From positions 62,001 to 126,000 of the forward strand of contig NZ_CAJZAI010000003.1 in the NCBI RefSeq assembly GCF_914271435.1: DNA of 64,000 nucleotides, in the 5' to 3' direction. Below, in pieces: positions 56,098 to 64,000 of the stretch. This DNA is from Cupriavidus laharis. Lineage in GTDB: Bacteria; Pseudomonadota; Gammaproteobacteria; Burkholderiales; Burkholderiaceae. The translations under genes were made by a program, and so were the position numbers. The stretch's first letter is position 1. Every line of letters begins with the position of its first letter. Under the pieces are notes generated by a model. It was not told where the DNA came from, did no database searches, and worked only from the letters and a program-made list of their open reading frames with translations.

Positions 56098-57477
56098 ATG
56101 AACGCAAGTCCGACCCCCACCGCTACAACGGCCGCTGCCGGCAGCGCCGCCACTGCGCGCCGCACCAATGTCCGCTACTGGATCCTGGCGATGATCTTCA
56201 TCGTCACCACGGTCAACTATGCCGACCGTGCCACGCTGTCGATCACGGGCCCCGCCATGCGCGAGGCCTTCGGCTTCTCCGCCGTGCAGATGGGCTATAT
56301 CTTCTCCGCCTTCAGCTGGGCTTATGTCATGGCGCAGATTCCGGGCGGCTGGCTGCTTGACCGCTTTGGCGCGCGCCGCATCTATGCGGCCAGCATCTGC
56401 CTGTGGTCGGTGTTCACGCTGCTGCAGGCCTGGGTGGGGGTGTTCGCCTCGATGGGCGCGGTGATGACGGTGCTGTTCATGCTGCGTTTTGCCGTGGGCC
56501 TGGCCGAATCGCCGGCGTTCCCGGCCAACGCCAAGGTGGTGGCAAGCTGGTTCCCCACGTCGGAGCGCGGCACGGCGTCGGCTATTTTCAACGCGGCGCA
56601 GTACTTCGCCGCGGTAGTGTTCACGCCGCTGATGGCATGGGTGACGCATAGCTGGGGCTGGCACCACGTCTACATGTGGATGGGCGTGTTCGGCATGGCG
56701 CTGGCCATGCTGTGGCTCAAGGTCATGCGCAGCCCCGCCAGCCATCCGGCGGTCAATCGCGCCGAACTCGAGCATATCGAGCAGGGCGGCGGCCTGATCC
56801 ACATGAACGAAGGCGCTGCGCGCGCCACCGGCAAGGCCGCGGCGCCGGCGGGCTGGTTCTATGCGCGCCAGCTCCTGAGCAACCGCATGCTGGCTGGCGT
56901 GTACCTGGGCCAGTACTGCATCAACGTGCTCACCTACTTCTTCCTGACCTGGTTCCCCGTGTACCTGGTGCAGGCGCGCGGCATGTCCATCCTCAAGGCA
57001 GGGTTCGTGGCGTCGCTGCCGGCGATCTGCGGTTTCCTTGGCGGCGTGCTGGGCGGCATGATTTCGGACGCGCTGCTGCGCCGCGGCTGCACGCTGACGG
57101 TGGCGCGCAAGGTGCCTATCGTCGCCGGCATGCTGCTGTCGGTCAGCATGATTGCCTGCAACTATGTCGATGCGGAGTGGCTCGTGGTCGGTTTCATGGC
57201 GCTGGCTTTCTTTGGCAAGGGCATCGGCGCGCTGGGCTGGGCCGTGGTGGCGGACACCGCGCCCAAGGAAGTGATCGGCCTAGCGGGCAGCATCTTCAAT
57301 ACGTTCGGCAATATCGCCGGCATCGTCACGCCGATCGCGATCGGCTACATCCTGAGCGTCACCGGCTCCTTCAACGGCGCGCTGGTGTTCGTCGGGATCC
57401 ATGCACTGGTCACGGTGCTGAGCTACCTGGTGATCGTCAAGGACATCCGCCGCGTAGAACTCAGGCACCCGCAATAA
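56098..57477 (+). CDS. gudP: MFS transporter, glucarate/galactarate type (GudP-like)
   Basis: A 459-residue major-facilitator protein of the anion:cation symporter family, with 12 hydrophobic helices. [15 protein letters not shown] in helix 1, [17 protein letters not shown] (motif A) and [13 protein letters not shown] are typical of GudP/GarP and phthalate/hexuronate permeases. Located 16 bases before garD and divergent from kdgD, it most probably imports D-galactarate and/or D-glucarate with protons. Confidence 0.9.
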   Translation: MNASPTPTATTAAAGSAATARRTNVRYWILAMIFIVTTVNYADRATLSITGPAMREAFGFSAVQMGYIFSAFSWAYVMAQIPGGWLLDRFGARRIYAASICLWSVFTLLQAWVGVFASMGAVMTVLFMLRFAVGLAESPAFPANAKVVASWFPTSERGTASAIFNAAQYFAAVVFTPLMAWVTHSWGWHHVYMWMGVFGMALAMLWLKVMRSPASHPAVNRAELEHIEQGGGLIHMNEGAARATGKAAAPAGWFYARQLLSNRMLAGVYLGQYCINVLTYFFLTWFPVYLVQARGMSILKAGFVASLPAICGFLGGVLGGMISDALLRRGCTLTVARKVPIVAGMLLSVSMIACNYVDAEWLVVGFMALAFFGKGIGALGWAVVADTAPKEVIGLAGSIFNTFGNIAGIVTPIAIGYILSVTGSFNGALVFVGIHALVTVLSYLVIVKDIRRVELRHPQ

Positions 57478-57493
57478 CCGCAGGAAGCACAGC

Positions 57494-59083
57494 ATGTCAG
57501 AACACGATTCGCGCGCCCCGGCCGCCCAGCCAGTCAAGGCTCCGCTCCATATCCGTATCCATCCTGAAGACAACGTGGCCATCGTCGCCAACGACGGCGG
57601 TTTGCCGGCCGGCACGGAGTTCCCGTGCGGCCTGGTCCTGCGCGAGGCCGTGCCCCAGGGGCACAAGGTCGCGCTGTCGGACCTGAAACAGGGCGATGCG
57701 GTGGTGCGCTACAACGTGGTGATCGGCTACGCGCTGAAAGACCTGCCGCGCGGCAGCTGGGTCAACGAGCGCGTCATCGAAATGCCCGTGGCGCCGGGCC
57801 TGACCGACCTGCCGGTCGGCACGCGCGTGCCGGCGCCGCTGCCGCCACTGGAAGGCTATACCTTCGAGGGCTTCCGCAATCCGGACGGTTCGGTCGGCAC
57901 GCGCAATATCCTGGCCATCACCACGACAGTGCAGTGCGTGTCGGGCGTGGTCGAGCACGCCGTGCGGCGCATCCGCGAAGAACTGCTGCCGCGCTATCCC
58001 AACGTCGATGACGTGGTCGGGCTGGAACACACCTATGGCTGCGGCGTAGCCATCGACGCGCCCGATGCCGTCATCCCGATCCGCACGCTGCGCAATATCG
58101 CGCTCAACCCCAACTTCGGCGGCACCGCGATGATGGTCAGCCTCGGCTGCGAGAAGCTGCAGCCCGACCGCCTGATGCCGCCGGGCACCATCCCGATCCG
58201 GACCGGCGCGGGCGAGGTGCAGGTGGGCGTGGTCTGCCTGCAGGATGAGCAGCACGTGGGCTTTGCGTCGATGATCGCGTCGATCATGGCGATGGCCGAG
58301 ACGCACCTGGCGCGCCTCAACGCGCGCCGGCGCGAAACGTGCCCGGTGTCGGACCTGGTGGTCGGCGTGCAGTGCGGCGGCAGCGATGCGTTCTCCGGCG
58401 TGACGGCCAATCCGGCCGTGGGGTTTGCCACCGACCTGCTGGTGCGCGCCGGTGCCAGCGTGATGTTCTCCGAAGTGACAGAAGTGCGCGACGGCATCGA
58501 CCAGCTCACCGCGCGCGCCGCCACGCCCGAGGTAGCCGAGGCGATGATCCGCGAGATGGCCTGGTACGACCGCTACCTCGAGCGCGGCCGCGTGGACCGC
58601 AGCGCCAACACGACGCCTGGCAACAAGAAGGGCGGGTTGTCGAACATCGTGGAAAAGGCGATGGGCTCGATCATCAAGTCGGGCAGCGCGCCGATCAGCG
58701 GCGTGCTGTCGCCGGGGGAGAAGCTCACGCAGAAGGGCCTGATCTACGCCGCCACGCCGGCGAGCGACTTCATCTGTGGCACGCTGCAGCTCGCCGCCGG
58801 CATGAACCTGCACGTATTCACGACCGGACGCGGCACGCCCTACGGCCTGGCCGAGGTGCCGGTCATCAAGGTCGCGACACGCAGCGACCTGGCACGCCGC
58901 TGGCATGACCTGATGGACGTCAACGCGGGCCGCATCGCCACCGGCGAAGCCACCATCGAGGACGTGGGCTGGGAGCTGTTCCACCTGATGATCGACGTGG
59001 CCAGCGGCCGCAGGAAGACCTGGGCGGAGCACCACAAGCTGCACAACGCGCTCGCGTTGTTCAATCCGGCGCCGGTGACCTGA
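57494..59083 (+). CDS. garD: Galactarate dehydratase
   Basis: A 529-residue UxaA/GarD-family enzyme, which dehydrates galactarate to 5-dehydro-4-deoxy-D-glucarate. The N-terminal 100 residues match the SAF-like domain ([27 protein letters not shown]), and the main domain has [32 protein letters not shown] and [12 protein letters not shown]. Length is normal for the family (about 520). With kdgD it would give 2-oxoglutarate semialdehyde. No garL/garK genes are seen, so this is the kdgD route rather than the E. coli aldolase route. Confidence 0.92.
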   Translation: MSEHDSRAPAAQPVKAPLHIRIHPEDNVAIVANDGGLPAGTEFPCGLVLREAVPQGHKVALSDLKQGDAVVRYNVVIGYALKDLPRGSWVNERVIEMPVAPGLTDLPVGTRVPAPLPPLEGYTFEGFRNPDGSVGTRNILAITTTVQCVSGVVEHAVRRIREELLPRYPNVDDVVGLEHTYGCGVAIDAPDAVIPIRTLRNIALNPNFGGTAMMVSLGCEKLQPDRLMPPGTIPIRTGAGEVQVGVVCLQDEQHVGFASMIASIMAMAETHLARLNARRRETCPVSDLVVGVQCGGSDAFSGVTANPAVGFATDLLVRAGASVMFSEVTEVRDGIDQLTARAATPEVAEAMIREMAWYDRYLERGRVDRSANTTPGNKKGGLSNIVEKAMGSIIKSGSAPISGVLSPGEKLTQKGLIYAATPASDFICGTLQLAAGMNLHVFTTGRGTPYGLAEVPVIKVATRSDLARRWHDLMDVNAGRIATGEATIEDVGWELFHLMIDVASGRRKTWAEHHKLHNALALFNPAPVT

Positions 59084-59900
59084 GGCGCTGTCGGAGACCG
59101 TCGCTTCGCGTGCCGCCGATGCCTACTTTGCCGCGCCCCACTTTGCGATGCGGCGTACAGGGGCGCTGCCTCTTCCTGGAGCTAACCATCAACGTGACAT
59201 GCTCCGCAGGATAGCGGGTCGTCCTATGCAGCGCGGCATGGTATGCCGGATGTCCAGGATCTATGCGCTTGATAGCTGACATGGGTGGCACCTCCTCAGA
59301 AGAATTCTAGTCCGAGGCACGGCGATTATGCCGCCTTCCTGAACCCCCATACTCTCGTCTGGTGTATGCCGGCATTGGCGAAAGCTCGCCGCCGGCAAGC
59401 CCCGGTGCGCCAACGTACGTTCCTACCGAACTCGTAGTTTGGCTCGTAGAAGCCCATAGCCTGTAACGGTAAGGTGCAGCCCATGGACGCATACGTACGG
59501 ACATGCAGGGATGAAGGTATACATCTCCCCCGGCGGGCTGTATCCGTTTAGGGTTGTTCGATGCCTGCCGTCACCCGCAGGAACGTGAGTGTGCCGCCGC
59601 GCGCTGCTGGCAGGCGTCGAACAAGCCTCGATGGAGGAAACCGCGGAGTGCTCCGAGGCGGTCGGAGTGTTGGAGGCTATGGCGATTGATTGGCCGGGAT
59701 GCCCAACGGTGTCGGAGCTTGCGCGGTCAAACGGGATGTTGGATAGAGCCTGGTGCGGTGACGAGGCGGTCCAGTCGCGCAATCGCGAGGATGAAGCGGA
59801 CGTGCGAGGGGCTGCGCGAAGCGGCAAGCGCAAACGTCCGCTCGTAGGCCGCGTTGCCGCAAAGCCGACGGTCGAATTGCACGTCCAGAAAGCGCGATGC
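59084..59900. other. Region between garD and the IS91-type element, no confident gene
   Basis: These 817 bases have lower GC than the flanks and only unconvincing frames. A minus-strand ATG at 59282 with a textbook GAGGAGGTG site opens a short frame (MSAIKRIDPGHPAYHAALHR...) that ends inside garD at 59061; it may be the remnant of a gene's start. A further minus-strand frame (59677-59904) begins in a 4-base ATGA overlap with the transposase stop, without recognisable family. The region may include the end of the mobile element. Confidence 0.5.
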
Positions 59901-61070
59901 TCATGTCTGGCCTCGCCGCTTGGGTGGTGCGCGAATGGGCGCAGTGCGCTCCAGGATCTCGATGACGATCATCGGCGCACCGCAGTGGTGGCAGACGAAG
60001 ACCGCAGGGACAGCAACCCTGGGATCGTCGGGCTGGGTGTCGGCCTCAGGCATGACGTCCAGCAGTTCACGGGCCTTCGCGAGATTGGCGCGGCGCACCG
60101 GGTTGGCGAGCAGGCCGTAGTGACGGATGCGATGGAAGCCAGCGGGCAGCACATGGAGCAGGAAGCGGCGCATGAACTCGCCGGTTTCGAGCGTCATGAT
60201 CTTGTGGCGGGTGCGTCCCTTTGCGCGGTAGTCCTTCCAGCGGAAGGTGACACCGCGCTCATCGAAGGCGACCAGGCGCTGGTTGGAGATCGCCACCCGG
60301 TGTGTGTAGCGTGAGAGGTATTCGAGTACGGTGTCTGGTCCGGCAAAGGGACGCTTGGCGTAGACGACCCACTCGCAGGTGCGCAGCGGCGCAAGCCACC
60401 GTGCAAAGGTAGCCGCATTGGCAAGCTCCGTGGATTCGCCGAAGAACTGCAACTGGCCACGCTGGTGAGCGGATTCGAGCGCTTCGAGGAAGCGGTGCCG
60501 GAACAGACGCGACAGGACGCGCACAGGCAGGAAGAAGCCGGTCCGGCATGCGATCCACCGCTTACCATCGGGCGACAGGCCTCCGCCTGGGACGATGCCG
60601 TGCACGTGCGGATGATGCGTAAGCGCCGAGCCCCAGGTGTGAAGCACGAGTGTGGCGCCAATCTGGGCACCCAAGTGCCTTGGATCGGCGGCGATAGTGC
60701 GGAGTGTTTCGGCGGCGATGTCGAACAGCAGCCCGTAGATCACCGTCTTGTTGTACCAGGCGATCGCGCCGACCGGTGCAGGTAGCGTGAACACGACGTG
60801 GTAGTACTCGACGGGCAGCAGGTCGGCCTGGCGCGCCTCGAGCCAACGGTGGGCGGCACTGGCCTGGCACTTCGTGCAATGGCGGTTGCGGCAGGAGTTG
60901 AAGGCGACCTCGATGCGCTCGCAACCTGAACAGCGCAGCACATGCCCGCCCAGCGCCGCCGTGCGGCACTGTTCGATGGCCGACATGACCTTCAACTGCC
61001 CCAGGCTCAGGTGTGTCGTGGCTCGCCACGCTGGCCCGTGGCTGCGGAAGATGTCCGCAACCTCCAGCAT
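59901..61070 (-). CDS. IS91-family transposase (HUH, Y1 type)
   Basis: A 389-residue transposase. The N-terminal zinc-binding region holds CSGCERIEVAFNSCRNRHC (residues 47-65) with a further C68; the metal-binding HUH motif is HPHVH at residues 153-157; and the candidate nucleophile Y255 lies in YLSRYTHRVAISN. It nicks and joins single-stranded DNA for rolling-circle-like transposition. Full length and without visible damage, so it may be active. It follows the recombinase gene by 21 bases. Confidence 0.92.
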   Translation of the reverse strand: MLEVADIFRSHGPAWRATTHLSLGQLKVMSAIEQCRTAALGGHVLRCSGCERIEVAFNSCRNRHCTKCQASAAHRWLEARQADLLPVEYYHVVFTLPAPVGAIAWYNKTVIYGLLFDIAAETLRTIAADPRHLGAQIGATLVLHTWGSALTHHPHVHGIVPGGGLSPDGKRWIACRTGFFLPVRVLSRLFRHRFLEALESAHQRGQLQFFGESTELANAATFARWLAPLRTCEWVVYAKRPFAGPDTVLEYLSRYTHRVAISNQRLVAFDERGVTFRWKDYRAKGRTRHKIMTLETGEFMRRFLLHVLPAGFHRIRHYGLLANPVRRANLAKARELLDVMPEADTQPDDPRVAVPAVFVCHHCGAPMIVIEILERTAPIRAPPKRRGQT

Positions 61071-61091
61071 GAGGTGCTGCAGCGCGTGGGC

Positions 61092-62006
61092 TTACTCGGG
61101 AGGCAGGCGGTCCAGCGGGCTGGTGACCTCGTGCAGCAGGTCGGTGGCCACCTGCACGTAGAGCGCGGTGTTCTCGAGCTTCGCATGGCCGAGCAGCACC
61201 TGGATCACGCGGATGTCCACCTTCTGTTCGAGCAGGTGGGTCGCAAAACTATGTCGCAGCGTGTGCATGGATACGCGCTTGTCGATGTGCGCAGCTTCGG
61301 CGGCGGCGTGGATGGCGCGGTTCAGTTGCCGAGTGCTGAGCGCGTCGACAGGATCGAGCCCGGGAAACAGCCAGCCGCGATCCAGCATCTTGCCTTGAGC
61401 ACGGGCCACGTGCCACCAGACGCGCAGGCGCTCGAGCAGCACTGGGGAAAGCATGGCGTAGCGGTCGCGGCGGCCCTTGCCCTGCTCGACGCGCAGCGTC
61501 ATGCGCTGGCTGTCGATGTCAGTCACCTTCAGGGCCACCACTTCGCTGGCTCGCAGACCGGCGCCGTAGGCGACCGACAGCGCGGTCTGGTGCTTGAGGT
61601 TGCCGGCCGCCTCGATTAGCCGCCGCACTTCATCGGGGCTGAGCACGACGGGTAATATGCGTGGCACGCGCACCGGGTGCATCCTGACCATCAGTTCAGG
61701 CCGGTCGAGCGTGACCTCGAAGAAGAACTTCAGGCCGGTGATCGCGTGGTTCAGTGACACAGGCGATGTGCCGTGATCGACGAGATGCAGTTGGTAGCGC
61801 CGCAGGTCCTCGACAGTGGCGGTGTCAGGTGAGCGCCCGAGAAACCGGGCAAACTCGCGCACGATGTGCAGATAGGTGTCCTGTGTCTTCGGCGAGAGCT
61901 GGCGCATCCGCATGTCGTCGATCATGCGCTGACGCAGTGGACTGGCGTTTGCCGGTAAGGAGGTCATGATTCGGCTCCTGTTGAAGAACGAGGCGGATTG
62001 CCTCAT
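61092..62006 (-). CDS. Tyrosine recombinase (phage-integrase family) of the IS91-type element
   Basis: A 304-residue site-specific recombinase of the XerC/D size class. The N-terminal SAM-like domain (about 25-110; SPKTQDTYLHIVREFARFLG) is followed by the catalytic domain with Arg in GAGLRASEV, HTLRHSFATH (HxxR), the second histidine in LLGHAKL and the nucleophile tyrosine in NTALYVQVA. All catalytic residues are present. Similar integrases accompany a subset of IS91-type transposases; their part in transposition is not fully known. Confidence 0.9.
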   Translation of the reverse strand: MRQSASFFNRSRIMTSLPANASPLRQRMIDDMRMRQLSPKTQDTYLHIVREFARFLGRSPDTATVEDLRRYQLHLVDHGTSPVSLNHAITGLKFFFEVTLDRPELMVRMHPVRVPRILPVVLSPDEVRRLIEAAGNLKHQTALSVAYGAGLRASEVVALKVTDIDSQRMTLRVEQGKGRRDRYAMLSPVLLERLRVWWHVARAQGKMLDRGWLFPGLDPVDALSTRQLNRAIHAAAEAAHIDKRVSMHTLRHSFATHLLEQKVDIRVIQVLLGHAKLENTALYVQVATDLLHEVTSPLDRLPPE

Positions 62007-62181
62007 TCGCCAACATAGAACCGTGTGACCGGCCTCTCCCTGACCGCCACCGTATGGCCGTAGCCCCTACCGCGCGAGCGGTTTAGTCCTCCGACCCACT
62101 GCTGTCATTCGTTAAAGCTTGGCGAGTGACTCAAGTTTGGGCCAGAGCGGTCGTCGAAACGGCGTGCCTCGGTAGACAACG

Positions 62182-63114
62182 CTAAAGGCCGAGGCTGCCT
62201 GCCAGTCGCTGCGCTAGTCCATCGCGGCGGAAGGCTTCCACAACGTGGTCGATGAATGCGCGTGTCTTGCCGGGCATCAGGGTGCGCGTAGGGTAGTACA
62301 ACGAAATGGCGCCGGCGTCGGCGTACCAGCGCGGAAGTACGCGTACGAGTTCGCCACGTTCGATCCATGGCAGCACATCGGGTACCGCCAGCAGTGCCAC
62401 GCCCAGACCCAGCAGCGCGGCTTCCCGCATGGCGGCCGGGTCGCTGACGACAATGCGTTCGCGCATGGTCGTGGCAACCTCGTTGCCGGCGGCATCGCGC
62501 ATAGTCCAGTGGCGCGTGCGTCCGGTGCGCCCGGAGCGCATGACGATGCCGTCCATGACGTTCAGCATGGCCGGATCAGCAGGCAGCGTGCGTTCCCGCA
62601 GATACGCCGGCGACGCCACCGCGACGATATGCGCGGGTGCCAGTGGGCGCGACACAAGACCCGGCGCCAGTTCGAAGCCTCCACCTATGGCTGCGTCGAA
62701 GCCCTCGGCAATCAAGTCGATGGCGCGATTCTCGAAATGCCATTCCGGGCGGATCGCAGGGTAACGCTGCAGGAAATCAGGGAGCAACGGCATCACGTAA
62801 GCCACGCCGAACGACGGCGCCAGGCTGACTTTCAGCACACCGGCCGGTTCGCCGTGGTCGTTCGACATGGCGGCGATGGCGGCTTGCAGCGCGTCCAGGT
62901 TGCCGCCAATGGAGGCAAGGAAGCGTTCGCCAGCCTCGGTAAGCGTCAGCTTGCGCGTCGAGCGCTGGAACAGTCGCACGCCCAGATTGCGCTCGAGCAT
63001 TGCCACGTTGCGGCTGACGGCCGCGGGGGTCAGGGCCAGTCGGCGACCCGCCGCCGAAAAGCTGCCCGTTTCGGCGCTGCGCACAAAGGATTCGAGGTTG
63101 GCGAGGGTTTCCAT
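62182..63114 (-). CDS. LysR family transcriptional regulator
   Basis: A 310-residue LysR protein: winged helix-turn-helix at about 5-62 (SFSAAGRRLALTPAAVSRNVAMLE), then the periplasmic-binding-like effector domain. It is divergent from an SDR gene, 116 bases apart, and the shared gap contains nested dyads, so the SDR is its likely target. Such LysR-SDR pairs are common, and effectors are mostly unknown. It lies next to the IS91-type element but appears intact. Confidence 0.9.
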   Translation of the reverse strand: METLANLESFVRSAETGSFSAAGRRLALTPAAVSRNVAMLERNLGVRLFQRSTRKLTLTEAGERFLASIGGNLDALQAAIAAMSNDHGEPAGVLKVSLAPSFGVAYVMPLLPDFLQRYPAIRPEWHFENRAIDLIAEGFDAAIGGGFELAPGLVSRPLAPAHIVAVASPAYLRERTLPADPAMLNVMDGIVMRSGRTGRTRHWTMRDAAGNEVATTMRERIVVSDPAAMREAALLGLGVALLAVPDVLPWIERGELVRVLPRWYADAGAISLYYPTRTLMPGKTRAFIDHVVEAFRRDGLAQRLAGSLGL

Positions 63115-63129
63115 CCGGCTCAGTTTACA

Positions 63130-63180
63130 CGATTGCTTGAAGATGATTCGAATAATTCATTACTAATCATCGTGCAATCG
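63130..63180. promoter_or_regulatory. Nested dyads in the LysR/SDR divergent promoter
   Basis: Outer arms CGATTGC (63130-63136) and GCAATCG (63174-63180) enclose GATGATT (63142-63148) and AATCATC (63165-63171). The segment is AT-rich and lies 16-66 bases from the regulator start. LysR proteins usually bind such pairs at divergent promoters. Confidence 0.55.
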
Positions 63181-63230
63181 AACACCCATACTTCGTTCAC
63201 ACCTTCTGATTCACCCCAACGGAGAAAGAA

Positions 63231-63983
63231 ATGACTCAACAGACCCTTCCCCTGGCCGGCAAGATCGCCCTCGTTACCGGCGGATCGCGCTCCATCGGCG
63301 CCGCCATCGCCCGCCGCCTGGCCGCCGACGGCGCGGCCGTAGCGCTGACCTACAGTGCCTCAGCGGACAAGGCCGCCACGGTAGTGCGCGAGATCGAAGC
63401 AGCCGGCGGCCACGCCATCGCGCTCGCCGCGGACGCCGGCGATGCGGCCGCGGTGCGCCGGGCCGTGGCAGCGACGGTCGACGCCTTCGGCGGCCTCGAC
63501 ATCCTCGTCAACAACGCCGGCCTGGGCTTGGGCGGTGCCATCGAGGACATCGCGTTCGACACCTACGAGCGCATGATTGCGGTGAACGTGACCGGCGTAT
63601 TCGTGGCCACGCAGGAAGCGGTGCGCCATATGAAGACGGGCGGGCGAGTGATTCACATCGGTTCGTCGATGGCGCGCTACGCGGCGTTTCCCACGGCATC
63701 GCTCTACACGCTGACCAAGGGCGCGATCGCAGGCTTCAATCGCAGCCTGGTGCGCGATCTGGGGCCGAAAGGCATCACGGTCAACACCGTCCACCCCGGC
63801 CCGACCGACACCGATATGAATCCCGCCGGCGGCCCGGTCAGTGAGATCGTGGGACCCGGCATTGCCCTGGGACGATACGGGCAGCCGCATGAGATTGCCG
63901 GCGTGGTGGCGTTCCTCGCCGGTCCGGACGCAGCCTTCGTCACCGGTGCCGAGATCGTTGCCGATGGCGGCTTCACCGCCTGA
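63231..63983 (+). CDS. SDR family oxidoreductase (FabG-like)
   Basis: A 250-residue short-chain dehydrogenase with TGGSRSIG as cofactor motif (Ser where most have Gly; seen in a subset of FabG-like SDRs), NNAG near residue 90, and the catalytic Ser (HIGSSMARY) and YTLTK motif. It probably reduces a keto group with NADPH. GGAGAAAG precedes the ATG. It ends 17 bases before the end of the window; ATG is the last codon seen there, so another gene may follow. Confidence 0.9.
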   Translation: MTQQTLPLAGKIALVTGGSRSIGAAIARRLAADGAAVALTYSASADKAATVVREIEAAGGHAIALAADAGDAAAVRRAVAATVDAFGGLDILVNNAGLGLGGAIEDIAFDTYERMIAVNVTGVFVATQEAVRHMKTGGRVIHIGSSMARYAAFPTASLYTLTKGAIAGFNRSLVRDLGPKGITVNTVHPGPTDTDMNPAGGPVSEIVGPGIALGRYGQPHEIAGVVAFLAGPDAAFVTGAEIVADGGFTA

Positions 63984-64000
63984 ACCGGGAGACCGTCATG

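Larger units (their letters stand above)
59901..62082 (-). mobile_element. IS91-type rolling-circle element with a tyrosine recombinase
   Basis: Two genes on the minus strand, a tyrosine recombinase and an HUH transposase, spaced by 21 bases, make a unit known from some IS91-family elements. The borders are not certain: IS91-type elements make no target duplication and have no inverted repeats. A small hairpin ACCGC-GCGA-GCGGT (62069-62082) lies 62 bases before the recombinase start and may be a terminal structure. The other end is somewhere before or within 59084-59900. Confidence 0.75.

Noticed and set aside
57497-59044. 515-codon minus-strand frame opposite garD
   Set aside because: Antisense shadow; garD has all family motifs and normal length.
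59589-60314. 241-codon plus-strand frame across the transposase 3' end
   Set aside because: Its second half is antisense to the transposase and the first half matches nothing known; no ribosome-binding site was seen.

Overview
The window is GC-rich and densely coded, with strong codon-position bias (many long antisense shadow frames). Gene content points to a betaproteobacterium of the Burkholderiales, most likely Cupriavidus or a close Ralstonia relative, probably on a secondary chromosome. This rests on recognised families (tctBA, liv operons, exaC with a sigma-54 promoter, garD/kdgD, DUF6600 and DUF4397 proteins), not on any database search. No rRNA, tRNA or CRISPR array was seen.

Layout. 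1-2261: end of a heme-copper oxidase operon (subunits III and IV), then an aldehyde dehydrogenase. 2491-9224: patatin-like lipase; an 1138-residue zinc-ribbon/cyclase/AAA/TPR regulator with a small HD-type protein; a MATE exporter. 9225-12214: tctB-tctA without tctC, behind a perfect palindrome. 12248-17752: DUF4397 lipoprotein, GGDEF/EAL protein, and a FecR/DUF6600 protein with a long Gln/Arg-rich repetitive tail. 17803-24762: complete branched-chain-amino-acid-type ABC operon (livH-M-G-F-K) facing an IclR regulator and an SDR. 24763-25573: non-coding block built from nested inverted repeats. 25574-32015: sugar-type ABC importer, universal stress protein, drug exporter. 32146-36253: BvgS/EvgS-like hybrid kinase and LuxR-type regulator. 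36698-43718: small zinc-ribbon and unknown proteins, a BLUF photoreceptor paired with folE, an ArsB-like permease, a class A PBP and a hydrolase.

43889-48446: exaC-adh-DUF779 alcohol/aldehyde oxidation operon with a -24/-12 promoter and a palindromic upstream site; the sigma-54 activator gene at its far end has lost both its sensory and DNA-binding parts. 48717-54598: two exported proteins, then an iron-uptake remnant (truncated PLP decarboxylase, TonB receptor, Fur box, SbnI/ParB-like protein) and two lipoproteins. 54755-59083: galactarate/glucarate catabolism (kdgD facing gudP-garD), with a related palindrome at each divergent promoter. 59084-62082: lower-quality sequence and an IS91-type element with its own tyrosine recombinase. 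62182-63983: a LysR regulator divergent from an SDR.

The main points of interest are the blue-light/folE pair, the decayed staphyloferrin-B-like locus that kept its receptor and regulator-like gene, the sigma-54 operon beside a broken activator, and the nested inverted-repeat block. All functions are inferred from sequence motifs and context.
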